The position numbers were made by a program, and so were the translations under genes. The notes beneath the pieces were generated by a model, which was given only the letters and a program-made list of their open reading frames with translations, made no database searches and was not told the DNA's origin. From Aldrovandia affinis (taxonomy: Eukaryota; Chordata; Actinopteri; Notacanthiformes; Halosauridae): 64,000 nucleotides of DNA. Below are positions 9,801-19,218 of the stretch, one piece after another. Location of the stretch: the NCBI GenBank assembly GCA_029706075.1, contig JAINUG010000139.1:1843510-1907509 (forward strand), read 5' to 3'. Within the stretch, counting starts at the first letter, position 1; each line of letters begins with the position of its first letter.

Positions 9801-12800
9801 TTCCCCATTTTCCTGCCAATTGTACCCTCTTTTCATGTCAACTATCTAGCTCTGGGACCGGCAGTGACAAAGGCAATGTACCGCCTCCTCCGAGCCAGAG
9901 CTCGCCAAGCCATTGACTGTAACTCCGGTGCACATAGAGCCACTCTTGTACGCAGCAAGCCCTTGCCGGCTTCCCTTCCCCCTCCCACAGGGCGGGGTGC
10001 CAATCGCCACCCCGGATGGGACTCCTGGCCAGAGCCAGGCTGGCGCAGCCATGGCTTGAACCCCAACCGCAGTGGGCAATTTGCACTCCGGGCGACTGCC
10101 TTTACCATTGCTCCACAGAGTTCAGCTTTTTAAACAACATCTGCATCTGGGTTTATGCCACCAGTGTGTCCCCATGTTTGAAACATAATAATACACCCCA
10201 AAATAATCTATTCTTGTTCCTGTAATCTAGGTTTGGCCATTAGTATTGCTATTTGCTAAAGGATCCGGTAGAGGGAGCTCTATACAAACTTGAGGTGGTA
10301 AAGGCGTGCATTTGTTTGCTTGTAAAACTTTACTATTGTGCGTGACTTATTTTCATTACCTCACAAACTGTTCTCATAGCATCTGTCAAGTTTCCTTTTT
10401 CCAGCCATAGTGGGCTTTATATAGCTAGCAATAGCTAACTAACTAACTTTAGCTAGCTAACATGAACTAATATGCAGTCAAACTGATACGCTGGCTAGGA
10501 CCACAAGTTATAACACAGAATAAAAAAATAACAACAACAAAAATAAGAAAATAAGGACAAACTATTATTAAATTGTTGCTCACTGGTACACTGTACTGTT
10601 AAGACATACATTTCTCCTAAAACAGCCACCCACTTGCTATTTATACTTGATGATAGTCCCACCCATCCAATTTGTCCTTGTGAATCTAAAGCAGGCATTG
10701 AACTTGAAGTATACTTCTCTATCTACTGCCTGCAGTACACAGCAAGCAACATTTACCATGCACCCCTCCCCCCATTGAATTTTTATTAGAGTGAGGGCTT
10801 TTTTTCAGGCAAGAGCACTCCCATTGTTCTCTTAACATGCAAATTATGTAAATGTATGTCTTTTAGACAAACATATTTTCCCAATTGCCAAGGTTACATT
10901 ACATTACGTGAGCAGAGTTACACTACATGAGCTGAGTTACACTACATGAGCAGAGTTACACTACATGAGCAGAGTTACACTACGTGAGCAGAGTTACACT
11001 ACATGAGCAGAGTTACACTACATGAGCAGAGTTACACTACATGAGCAGAGTTACACTACATGAACAGGGTTACACAACGTGAGCAGGGTTACATTACATG
11101 AGCAGAGTTACACTACATGAGCAGAGTTGAGCAGAGTTACACTACATGAGCAGAGTTACACTACATGAGCAGAGTTACACTACATGAGCAGAATTACAGT
11201 ACATGAACAGGGTTACACTACATGAGCAGAGTTGAGCAGAGTTACACTACATGAGCAGAGTTACACTACATGAGCAGAGTTACACTATGTGAGCAGAGTT
11301 ACACTACGTGAGCAGAGTTACACTAGCAGAGTTACACTACGTGAGCAGAGTTACACTACGTGAGCAGAGTTACACTACATGAGCAGAGTTACACTACATG
11401 AGCAGAGTTACACTACATGAGCAGAGTTACACTACATGAGTTACACTATGTGAGCAGAGTTACACTACGTGAGCAGAGTTACACTACAGAGTTACACTGC
11501 AGAGTTACACTACATGAGCAGAGTTACACTACATGAGCAGAGTTACACTACATGAGCAGAGTTGAGCAGAGTTACACTTCATGAGCAGAGTTACACTTCA
11601 TGGGCAGAGTTACACTACATGGGCAGAGTTACACTATATGAGCACAGTACATGAGTTCTTCTGTTCTTATGTGTTTGAATATTGAGGTATGAAACTGCTG
11701 TAAATGCTGTCAGTGATGATTTCATCCCTTGTGGACTTCATTTCCCCTACCTCTTGAAAACCAGCTACCCATCTTCTGCTAACTCTTATTTTCCTTCTTA
11801 CATGAAACTGTATTGTCAATAAATTGCTGTGTTTTCATTGTCTAGGTAAGTGGGTTACCAAACCCAGACTTGATGTGGCTTCGCAACGGGATACCTATTC
11901 TTCCGGATTTTTACCATAGAATGCTGGTGAGGGAGAATGGAATTCATTCTCTGCTCATTGACCCACTGAAGCAGAGTGATGCAGGGACGTACACGTGCAT
12001 CGCTACAAACAAAGCAGGGCAGAACTCCTTCTGTCTGGAATTAAGCGTTGTGGGTAAGATTAATCTATTTGACATTTTACTCAATATACTAAAATTTAAG
12101 AACATTGTGGCGCACACTAAAAAAAACCAGCTGCAGAAGGTAATAATTAAAGTTGTTATGATACCAACACCAATGAATAAACGACATAAACCGGAGGCTT
12201 CTATTTTCACAATTTTCCTGAATCACAACTGAATTATGTTATGGGGTGAGTTCCAAAAGAACACAAATAGTTATACAACCGTAGCTGGCTTTTGCAGTAC
12301 ACTTATGTTCAGTTCTGGATTTTAAAAACGGCCTAAATTCTGCTTCCACATGTGCAAGTCTTACTTGTGCCAAACTCAGTGAAAATGTGTGTGCATTGGG
12401 AATGACACATGTATGCCTTTTTGTGTTCCCTTGAAAATCACCCCCTACATCCTTATACTCTACAATTGTGTTAAAGGAATGGAGAGTATCTGGAGGGATG
12501 AGGTCCACCCCACCCCTACACTTAGAATGCCCTTCCGGTGGTCTGTTAAGCCTCATGAGCCTCAAGGACTATTTGTTTTGTTTTTCTCTGTATCCCACCA
12601 TTTTCCAGGAGTTCATCTCGACCGCCTTTTAAGGGGTCAGGGAATAATTTTCCAGTTTCCCACATTGGCTCCAATGGTTTTCTGTTTTTTTTATTCCCTC
12701 TGGAAAATGCCAATTGTGAAGCGCTGTGTGACAACCTGTTTGTAAATGGCGCTATACAAAAATAAAGATTGATTGATTGATTGAGAGAGTATGTCTGCCT

Positions 12801-15800
12801 GTAGCGAGTAAATGCAGAAATGTACACGTGATAATGGTTTCCTATTATTATTATACACAATGAAACCTGATATTATATCCCTTTCTTGTGAACCTGTGCT
12901 TATTTTCACGTGCGGGTTTCTCGGTCTGTATTTTCCATGTAGAGAGAGAACTGAAAAGAGGGCCAATGTTTGTGGAAAGGCTCCAGAACACTGGCATTGC
13001 TGAAGGCTCCCCGGTAAGACTGGAGTGCAGGGTGCTGGGTATGCCCCCACCTGTCATTTACTGGAAGAAGGACAATGACACCATTCCCCCCATGAAGGGG
13101 AGGTTAAGGTAAGCAGCGTGTTCACCCCCTCATTACCGTTTGACACTCGTTAATTTTACTGAAATAGAATCAGATTGCATGTACACGAGTGTTATTGCTC
13201 AAATTGTAGGTTTAGAAAACTTGCTTAGTGACGTTAGCTTCAGGGTCTCCAAAAAAACATCTGTCAGATTAAATGTCAAACAAATTGTTCTTCGTATGAG
13301 TGCTTATTTAGTCAAGAGTTTTAGTCCACAGTAAATTAGGGATGGGCACGAGTACTCAAGCACTCGATAACTCGATGAGGACGTTACTATTCATTCACGT
13401 TTTATTATAATAATAATAAATGTGAAATGCTTTTATATAATTAAGACAATACATTTTTAACATATTTTTTATGACGGTGCGTTTTCAGAGTGGGGGGACT
13501 GTGTGAAAAAAATTATAATACATGATTATGGCTCCAATTTGTTCCAAACAGCTAACTGATTGATTTTGTATGCAGAACAAAATAGGCAGCACAATAATAA
13601 CTGATAAACAACTGAGAAGCCAATGTTGATGCCATGTTGGGTGTGAGAATTAGGCCTGACCCTGGCACCAAGCGTTGAGTGCAGGAATTGTTAACAGAGA
13701 TATCATCTCCATTCACAAGTAAATCATATTTGGTTTCATGCAAACTGCCCTCTCAGATTATCAGTTCATGTGTTAATACAGGCAGCCGTGGCAACTCATG
13801 CCAGAATTACGTACATATTAAAACATTTGAATAATTATATAACAAAAATGTCTCTGACAACAATCATATTTAAAAAATGTTTTACAGTATTTGATAATGT
13901 ATAAATTTGGTTGTGCTCCTGGTTTTTCAAAACTGTTCTGTTTCTGTCCACTCCTATATAAATTATATATATGACATAATGCTACATTAAAAAAGAAGCG
14001 ATTAATATGATGCAGACCTACAGTACCTATTCCATTGTAGATTTAGTTTACTGAAGGACATGCTGCACCAAATGAAATACATGATGAAGACACAAAATAA
14101 ATATGTTCATAAGATAAAAAACGTAAAAACTAAAAGCACTTATTCTCAGTGCAGTGTTGTTCCCCATTGGCTGGGATCAAATCTTGACCACACCAGCGCC
14201 ACCTGTGGCCTGCGGCCCTGCAGGGCGGTGCAAGCTCTGGGAGGTAGGGATTTGGTTGGCAGGTTATTCCCCACCTCATCACACCCAAGCCAGTCCTCTG
14301 GCCAATCAGGTGCCTGTGCAAATACTGCACGGGTGTCTTACCACGCAATGGCTGCAGCTCGGCTGTTGGAGGACGTGTTCTTTCTTGTTTGTGCTCTCCC
14401 AAACTGATGTAGGATATTGCTGTGATGTGCCAGGTTTACTAATACAACTAGGGGATGAAAAAAAGCTCTTCAGTAGGTTCTTTATTTTACTTTAGAAGAG
14501 GCATTTGACCATGAAGCTTTTGTGTTTGTTCTAATTCCATAACATATTTGATTGATCACATCAAAATACAAATTAAATATTGTTATGTAATTAGCAATGC
14601 AGTGCATTTTTTGAAACAGCCCGTGCTTTGCTTGAGGAAGAGTATTGTTTGCTTTGATCAGGGAAAGGAAACGCTGTCCATTGAATGCTTCAGATGCTTT
14701 TGTTGCCTCCTGTATCATTGGCTCAAGCAGTAGGCATTGGCATTGCAGGGGCTCTGTTTTATTATTATTAATAAACATGCAAATCTGCAGGATTTTGGAA
14801 TTCCAGAAGGCTTGACTGAAACCAATGTTGTGGACGGAAACGATGTACATTTCCTGATTTTGTGTAAACAGATATTATGTATTATCTCACGTTGCATACT
14901 GTTGCATGCTGTTTGCATTGAGAATATTTTATTTAATATTTAACATCAGCATGAGCAGCAAACAGGTTAGGCCTTAAAATGGCAATAATGGACAATGGTG
15001 GGTACACTATAATTAAACCAAAGTATACAGTGTGAAAAACACTGTGTTCATGTACCAACACATCCACGTTTGTGTGGGATTGTGTTTTATGGCAAAAGGA
15101 TCACAAACAATTAGATTTGTTATGTTTTATGTTACTTTCTGAAATAAATTCAGTAAAAATAAAAATGTTCTTAATGTATCCTCTATATACAACTTTTACT
15201 CTGTGGGCTTTCTTGTATAGTTGTATGCTTTTAATAGAATTTGTCATATTCATTATTATGGATTTGAGATTAATTTATATACAAAGTCTAATTGATAAAA
15301 TGTGTTTTCTATCCCAGCATGCACCAGGATGCAACAGGATATGTTTGCCTGCTGATTCAACCATCCAGGAAAGAGGACGCTGGTTGGTACACAGTATCAG
15401 CTAAAAACGAAGCAGGGATAGTATCATGTACAGCCAGGCTAGATATATATGGTAAGATATAAATAGCCTATTTGTCTGTATTGTCACAAAACTAGTCTTA
15501 TTGTATTGTATTTATTGTATTATTTTCAAGTGGCTTAGTGCAGATATACTTAAATTATTCAAGTTTTTTTTAATTCAAGTAAATTATTCAAGGAATTAAA
15601 AAATATATATTATACGTTTTTAAAAACATTTTGACCGTGTAACATCTAAGTGCCCATTTGTTAATGAACAATTAGTAATGGAGATTTATTCCACTTATCA
15701 CCATGTTGAGCATTTTCAAGTAGAGATTTAAGATGTTTGGATGAATTTACACTGAAAAGAGATTGTGTTGAGAATGCTAAATTATGAGGCGGCACGGTGG

Positions 15801-18800
15801 TGCAGTGGATAGCACTGTCGCCTCACAGCAAGAAGGTCTCGGGTTCGAATCTAGGCCGGGGGCCTTTCTGTGCGGAGTTTGCATGTTCTCCCCGTGTCCG
15901 CGTGGGTTTCCTCCGGGTACTCCGGTTTCTTCCCACAGTCCAAAGACATGCACGTTAGGCTAATTGGAGAGTCTAAATTGCCCGTAGGTATGAGTGTGTC
16001 AGTGAATGGTGTGTGTGCCCTGCGATGGATTGGCGACCTGTCCAGGGTGTATTCCTGCCTCTCGCCTGGAACGCATGCTGGGATAGGCTCCAGCCCCCCC
16101 CCCGCGACCCTGACCAGGAATAAGCGGCTTAGATAATGGATGGATGGATGGAATGCTAAATTATCAGGGGGCTTTTCTGAGAAGAAAAACTTAGTTTTCT
16201 AGTATAGTCTCAAATAAAACTTTTGATATTCTCTCAACTCTGCATTGCATTAGTTCACTGACATTAACCAAATCACAAAACGCCCCAAAAAACACAGGTA
16301 TATCAATAACAAATTATAACCAACATTTTATGCATCAATAATATTGATCATGTTTGATCCTCAAATATTTTCACAATAAATGACCAAATACATACTTCAT
16401 TGCAGACTAGCATTACAGCACATTCATAAATAATGTTTGAGCTGCAGTCTAATTGATAAAAAATGAAATAAGTAAGCTGGTTATTGACCTCACCAAGATT
16501 AATTAAGTGCAGGAGCTGCTTCTTTCAGTAAAGATGTGATAAGTATTTGTGTATGTGCTTATTTTAATTCTTATAAATATTTGTACACGTGTTGTTTGCT
16601 TGTGCCAGTTTCCACTTTATTTTAACTTTTAAGTAATAACCAATGCTGTTTCATCTATCACATTTCTTGTAGACTTACCACTTACTCTGCTAGGTGCATG
16701 CTTTGTAGCAAATCTGCATGATAATCAAGTTGTATATTAATGCGCATATTAAATCAACAATCCCATTGTCAGATTTTTTAGGTGGTTTCATAAACAGTCA
16801 AGTCATCACACTCTTACACACCAGGATTTACAAAAATGTTGCCTTCCATTCATTTCAGTGGAAAACCGGTGGCAAATGTGCTTCCGGTGGCAAATTTGCA
16901 TGACTCGCTGCTGCTAAACCAATATCAGAGGAGTCAAACATGAATTACCCACACACAGTAAAAAAAACCATACATTTTGATCACTCAGGCTCCAGGAGGT
17001 GATGTAGACTGACTCTCTAATCCAAGCACTCCTTTTTAAATATTCTGCTGTGCAAATATTTGCTGTCAAGGTGGCACAGAGAGATTACAAATACAGTTTG
17101 CTGTCAATCAAGCTAAAGAAAAGCGGGGGTGGGAGAGAAGGGCAAGGGGAGAAGAACTTGCAATTCACTTCACTGCCACTGGGGTGAAACGTCGCATAGA
17201 GCACTATGTTAAAAATATCTACTTCCTGAATCCAGTAGCCTTAACAGTCAAAATCTCTCATTTAAGGTTCAACACTCTGAATACTGAACACAAGTGGTAT
17301 TACATGTTAAAGCTCATCACTTATCCTACATGTAAAATATATTTATTTGAATTAATTTAATAATTATTGCACTGGATGCCAATCATCAATTCAATTGGCA
17401 AGTTATTTGATAGGCGGGGTAATCTGGTGGAACAACCTTCATCGAAACTATACAACTCACAATTAAATTAAAATGAAGAGCTGGTTCATTAACACTAGCA
17501 CAAAGACAAAATATCAACGTCAAATCTACAGACGTAGGTTTACTACATTAACACTCATTCAATTCTAGACATAAAAATTACATGTAACAATCATGAAAGA
17601 TGAAATGGAAGAAATGTATACCAAACCAAGCTTGTCTTTCCCAAAAAGCAAAACACATGCAGCCAGGGAACAAAGCAAAAAACGAGTGCCAAAGTGTGAG
17701 CCGGGACCAGATCTCCCAAGAATGCAAGTATAGAATCAAACGCTAGAAACAAAGAGAAAATTGAAGTAAACTCTTACCCTATTCTCCAGTCATATATCTA
17801 TCTCACCTGGCAGGATGGAATATGCTAGCCCAGATTGGATGAAGTTAGATCACTTAAGAGGTTCATTTATGGCAAGGACTGGCTTATTTAAGTTTGGATA
17901 AAGCAACCTTTCCTAAAAAGTAACTCTAGGTTATCAAAAGCAGGGCTAAGTGAAATGATATTATTATCAAAATGTTTGCTGTTTAAATCCCTTTTGAAAG
18001 ATAGGTAGATAAATACCTCAAAAAAAAATTGAAATTTACCTCTGCTTTTGAAAGTAGAGGTGATGTTTGTAAATAATCATGGTCAAATCCAACCAGTAGT
18101 GGAATTTCCATTTTCAGGCAAATAATAACGCTACCATGTGGCAAAGGCCAATTGTGACACACAGAACTCAGAGCTTTTATCTGGTGCGACCTGGAAAACG
18201 TCAATTCCAACCTGGAAAGCCTTAACAACCATTACTTTCTTGGGATTAAGATGTTCATTTGGTTGAGATGTTAACTCTCTGGGTCATGTGGACCAAGCTG
18301 GTACCAAAAAGAGAGGAGAGAGACCAAAGTTCGAATTTTAGGATAGGACATGCCACATGCTGTTTGCCTGGACCGGATCATAAAACGCATAGAGCTATGC
18401 TGACTGCACCTTTAAGTAATAATAAGCAAATCATTGTTGAATACGGCCTCCTAGTTTGTGTCAAACATTTTTAACCAATCTCAGTACCAATCCATTCTAA
18501 AGTGTAGAGTTTTCTATGGACCTTCTGGATTATATAACGCACAAATCCAAGAAAGATCTGGCTTATCACCTAATATTTATACACTCCTGTGATCTTGTAT
18601 ATGGTAAATAGACTGCTGATTCCTAGGTCTCTCTTGCAAAATATATTCGAATTATGATGAAATTAAGTAATTCATTCGAATTGATTAAGGGAGAGACTTG
18701 CATTAGTGTGGATATTTTATTCCACAGTCTTATTATGAAATTTTATTCTTTGTCTTAATTTCTATCTCTTTCTTCCCCTTCACGTTTTGGATCATGTTCC

Positions 18801-19218
18801 CTGTCTGACGAACTAACAAATACCACCTCATTTCTGTGCACCTGATCTTGGCTGTAAACGACTCAGAGGGCCGCGCTTCTGCCAACTCTGAAAAGGCTCT
18901 GCTGATCTCACTGCTGGGCTAACGTGCTATTGCGCTAACGTGCTCTGGAGCACCACCACCCCCCCCTCCCCACCCCCCCCCCCCCCCCCGGAAAGCCTGT
19001 GTTTGCGCTGCGCTGATGATGAGTCCTCCCTGTTGGCAGCTCAGTGGCACCAGCAGATACCCCTGCCCATGAAGGCCACACGGGCTGTGGGGAGCCGCTA
19101 CGCTGCCCTGGCCAGCCAGGGTCTGGACATCTTGTCAGCCTTCCCAACCATGGACAACAGCCCCATCCTGTTCGCCAGCACACCTGCGGAGGCTGCACTG
19201 GAGAGCGAGGAGCTGTAG
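6654..19218 (+). CDS. mypn: Myopalladin, C-terminal part (8 exons; 5' exons lie outside)
   Basis: Joining 6654-6875, 6965-7114, 7935-8017, 9481-9610, 11846-12053, 12943-13108, 15318-15451 and 19040-19218 gives 423 codons plus a TAG stop, open throughout, with every junction GT-AG and in phase. The product has three I-set Ig domains and a short C-terminal tail. Myopalladin is a sarcomeric Z-disc and I-band scaffold that binds alpha-actinin, nebulin-family proteins and CARP; its C-terminal Ig domains bind alpha-actinin. The family has three members. Features favouring myopalladin over palladin or myotilin are DMVAHEGRLCRLDCKVSGLP, GMPPPVIYWKKDN, YAQWHQQIPLPM and the tail GLDILSAFPTMDN ending ESEEL; palladin has a different tail. 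Human myopalladin is about 1,320 residues, so roughly the last third is here. Neighbouring atoh7 supports the call. All introns carry transposon debris, but no exon is disrupted. Confidence 0.93.
6965..7114 (+). CDS. mypn: mypn exon b (second half of Ig3)
   Basis: Fifty codons, phase 0 to 0, after an oligo-T tract and TTTTTTTAG. It starts VYWFKDGKQI, with the core Ig tryptophan, and ends DDDGNYTVMAANPQ, the F strand. A valine stands where many Ig domains have the second cysteine, which I recall as usual for this domain in palladin relatives, so it is not read as damage. The donor is CAG/GTATAC. Confidence 0.93.
7230..7800 (-). mobile_element. Tc1 transposon remnant
   Basis: The minus strand 7552-7265 encodes KLIFQQDNYPEHISKSTKKW and LTDHKI, the conserved Tc1 segment with its central catalytic aspartate (FQQDN). 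Downstream text resembling the transposase start is repeated in scrambled form to about 7800. Two copies of GTGTGCATGGCCAA (about 7650 and 7740) show internal rearrangement. It lies in the intron between exons b and c, antisense to mypn. Confidence 0.8.
7935..8017 (+). CDS. mypn: mypn exon c (last Ig3 strand and linker)
   Basis: This short 83-bp exon is recognised from its protein, GRISCSGHLIVQ, which is the G strand closing Ig3 in palladin and myopalladin. The acceptor is TTCTACAG and the donor CAGAG/GTGAGC. It starts in phase 0 and ends with two bases of a split codon completed by the first base of exon d (AGA, Arg). After the Ig strand comes a basic linker, TGPVRGRLTPMIHSQR. Confidence 0.9.
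8365..8516 (+). mobile_element. tRNA-derived SINE, complete
   Basis: The head is tRNA-like: GTGTGGCTCAGTAGGTAGAG matches the A box and GGTTCAATTCCC the B box of an RNA polymerase III promoter. The tail is TTGCTTTGGATAAAAGCGTC followed by TGCTAAATGGCATATG. The same family occurs in reverse at 24853-27316. A Tc1 element inserted within a few bases of its 3' end. Confidence 0.85.
8519..9447 (-). mobile_element. Tc1 transposon with partial transposase
   Basis: Inverted ends CACTGCC and GGCAGTG lie between TA dinucleotides (8517-8518 and 9448-9449). The minus strand 9259-8927 encodes 110 residues of transposase, from the end of the helix-turn-helix region (STRTMRRELKGLGLNSC) to the first catalytic block MWSDESRFTLFQSDGRIRVR. 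Upstream of it (9400-9260) a second-frame HTH segment is visible. The catalytic C-terminus is frameshifted and deleted, so it is inactive. Its right end is only 33 bp before mypn exon d. Confidence 0.9.
9481..9610 (+). CDS. mypn: mypn exon d (linker and first half of Ig4)
   Basis: The acceptor is CATCTGTACAG with no strong pyrimidine tract. The exon encodes VRSRVQEAEDGEPIQERFFR and PHFLQAPGDMVAHEGRLCRL followed by DCK, an almost unchanged palladin-family signature opening the fourth Ig domain. It begins with one base of a split codon and ends in phase 0 at AAG/GTAAAC. The cysteine in DCK is the B-strand Ig cysteine. Confidence 0.94.
9683..9769 (+). other. Imperfect 87-nt hairpin in mypn intron
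   Basis: The arm at 9683-9718 (ACTCTCACTG.CTCCCT..) pairs with 9734-9769 (AGGGAG.CAGTGAGAGT) with a few mismatches and G-U pairs. The loop region holds GATGCATC. It may be a small inverted-repeat transposon or a pre-miRNA-like fold; the sequence alone does not decide. Confidence 0.55.
9780..10130 (-). mobile_element. GC-rich tRNA-derived SINE
   Basis: Read on the minus strand, the head TCTGTGGAGCAATGGTAAAG followed by a GGGGTTCAAGCC B box is tRNA-like. The body contains GACCGGCAGTGACAAAGGCA on the + strand, shared with the fragment at 53820-54010. The 3' end is the pyrimidine-rich TTTTTCAGATTTTCCCCATT. Open frames across it on both strands are fortuitous products of its high GC content. Confidence 0.65.
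10131..10892 (+). other. mypn intron, no recognisable feature
   Basis: Mostly AT-rich, with a short AGCTA-rich stretch near 10420-10470. I found no exon, RNA gene or clear repeat. Confidence 0.5.
10893..11665 (+). repeat. 19-bp minisatellite, about 40 copies
   Basis: The unit is GAGCAGAGTTACACTACAT, repeated head to tail for about 770 bp. Frequent variants have ACTACGTGAGC in place of ACTACATGAGC. A longer unit containing the extra GAGCAGAGTT occurs at least three times (about 11125, 11231 and 11562), and some units are shortened. It fills the 3' part of the intron between exons d and e. Confidence 0.95.
11846..12053 (+). CDS. mypn: mypn exon e (rest of Ig4)
   Basis: The acceptor is CATTGTCTAG and the donor TGTGG/GTAAGA. 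The exon has 69 codons plus one base. It encodes VSGLPNPDLMWLRNGIPIL with the core tryptophan, MLVRENGIHSLLIDPLKQSD, and the F strand AGTYTCIATNKAGQNSFCLE with the second Ig cysteine. This is a full, intact I-set half-domain. The exon itself starts GTAAGT, which mimics a donor site, but the reading frame shows it is coding. Confidence 0.95.
12060..12690 (+). other. mypn intron, no recognisable feature
   Basis: Intronic sequence without a supported gene. The open frames here have no recognisable domain. Confidence 0.45.
12691..12790 (+). mobile_element. LINE 3' tail (L2/CR1 type)
   Basis: GTGAAGCGCTGTGTGACAAC is followed by GGCGCTATACAAAAATAAAG and a (ATTG)n run. This is the typical 3' end of fish L2-like LINEs, seen again at 27121-27177. 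Only the 3' end is recognisable. Confidence 0.7.
12943..13108 (+). CDS. mypn: mypn exon f (first half of Ig5)
   Basis: The acceptor is TTTTCCATGTAG and the donor TTAAG/GTAAGC; 166 bp, phase 1 in and phase 2 out. It encodes RELKRGPMFVERLQNTGIAE, PVRLECRVLGMPPPVIYWKK and DNDTIPPMKGRL. The cysteine in LECRV and the tryptophan in YWKK are the Ig core. GMPPPV.YWKKDN is closer to myopalladin than to palladin. Confidence 0.95.
13110..15317 (+). other. mypn intron with a GC-rich repeat-like block
   Basis: A motif AGGGATGGGCACGAGTACTC at 13338 resembles the end of a DNA transposon, but no partner end was found. Positions 14150-14400 are distinctly GC-rich (CACCTGTGGCCTGCGGCCCT and onward) compared with their surroundings and look like an inserted repeat, possibly a SINE, of a family I cannot name. 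No exon is apparent. Confidence 0.45.
15318..15451 (+). CDS. mypn: mypn exon g (second half of Ig5)
   Basis: The acceptor is TTCTATCCCAG and the donor TATG/GTAAGA. The exon completes a split serine codon and encodes MHQDATGYVCLLIQPSRKED, AGWYTVSAKNEAGIVSCTAR and LDIY. This is the most conserved stretch among myotilin, palladin and myopalladin. As in those proteins the F strand reads YTVSAKN, with no second cysteine. Confidence 0.95.
15786..16151 (+). mobile_element. tRNA-derived SINE with ATGG tail, complete
   Basis: The tRNA-like head is GGCACGGTGGTGCAGTGGAT with B box GGGTTCGAATC. The body includes GTTTGCATGTTCTCCCCGTG, and the tail is (ATGG)n. An exact 13-bp target duplication AATGCTAAATTAT flanks it (15773-15785 and 16152-16164), so the boundaries are certain. 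A reverse copy is at 60180-60543. The short open frame across it is not a gene. Confidence 0.95.
16165..18819 (+). other. mypn last intron, no recognisable feature
   Basis: AT-rich intronic sequence without a supported exon, RNA gene or identifiable transposon. Confidence 0.5.
18973..18990 (+). repeat. C18 homopolymer in a CCACC-rich tract
   Basis: An uninterrupted run of 18 C follows a C-rich stretch beginning near 18951. It lies about 50 bp before the acceptor of the last mypn exon. The complementary strand is a G-run able to form quadruplex-type structure. Confidence 0.9.
19040..19218 (+). CDS. mypn: mypn last coding exon (C-terminal tail)
   Basis: The acceptor is CCTGTTGGCAG. The exon completes an alanine codon, then encodes QWHQQIPLPMKATRAVGSRY, AALASQGLDILSAFPTMDNS and PILFASTPAEAALESEEL, ending in TAG at 19216-19218. 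The family tail SRY..L.S.GLDI.SAF and the terminal ESEEL fit myopalladin (close to ESDEL in human, from memory). The exon is GC-rich compared with the UTR that follows. Confidence 0.95.

Noticed and set aside
9838-10225. Overlapping open frames on both strands
   Set aside because: They lie in a GC-rich SINE with a tRNA-like head; openness in several frames reflects composition.
11846-11852. GTAAGT at the start of mypn exon e as a splice donor
   Set aside because: The preceding TCTAG acceptor and the uninterrupted Ig4 protein show GTAAGT encodes Val-Ser.
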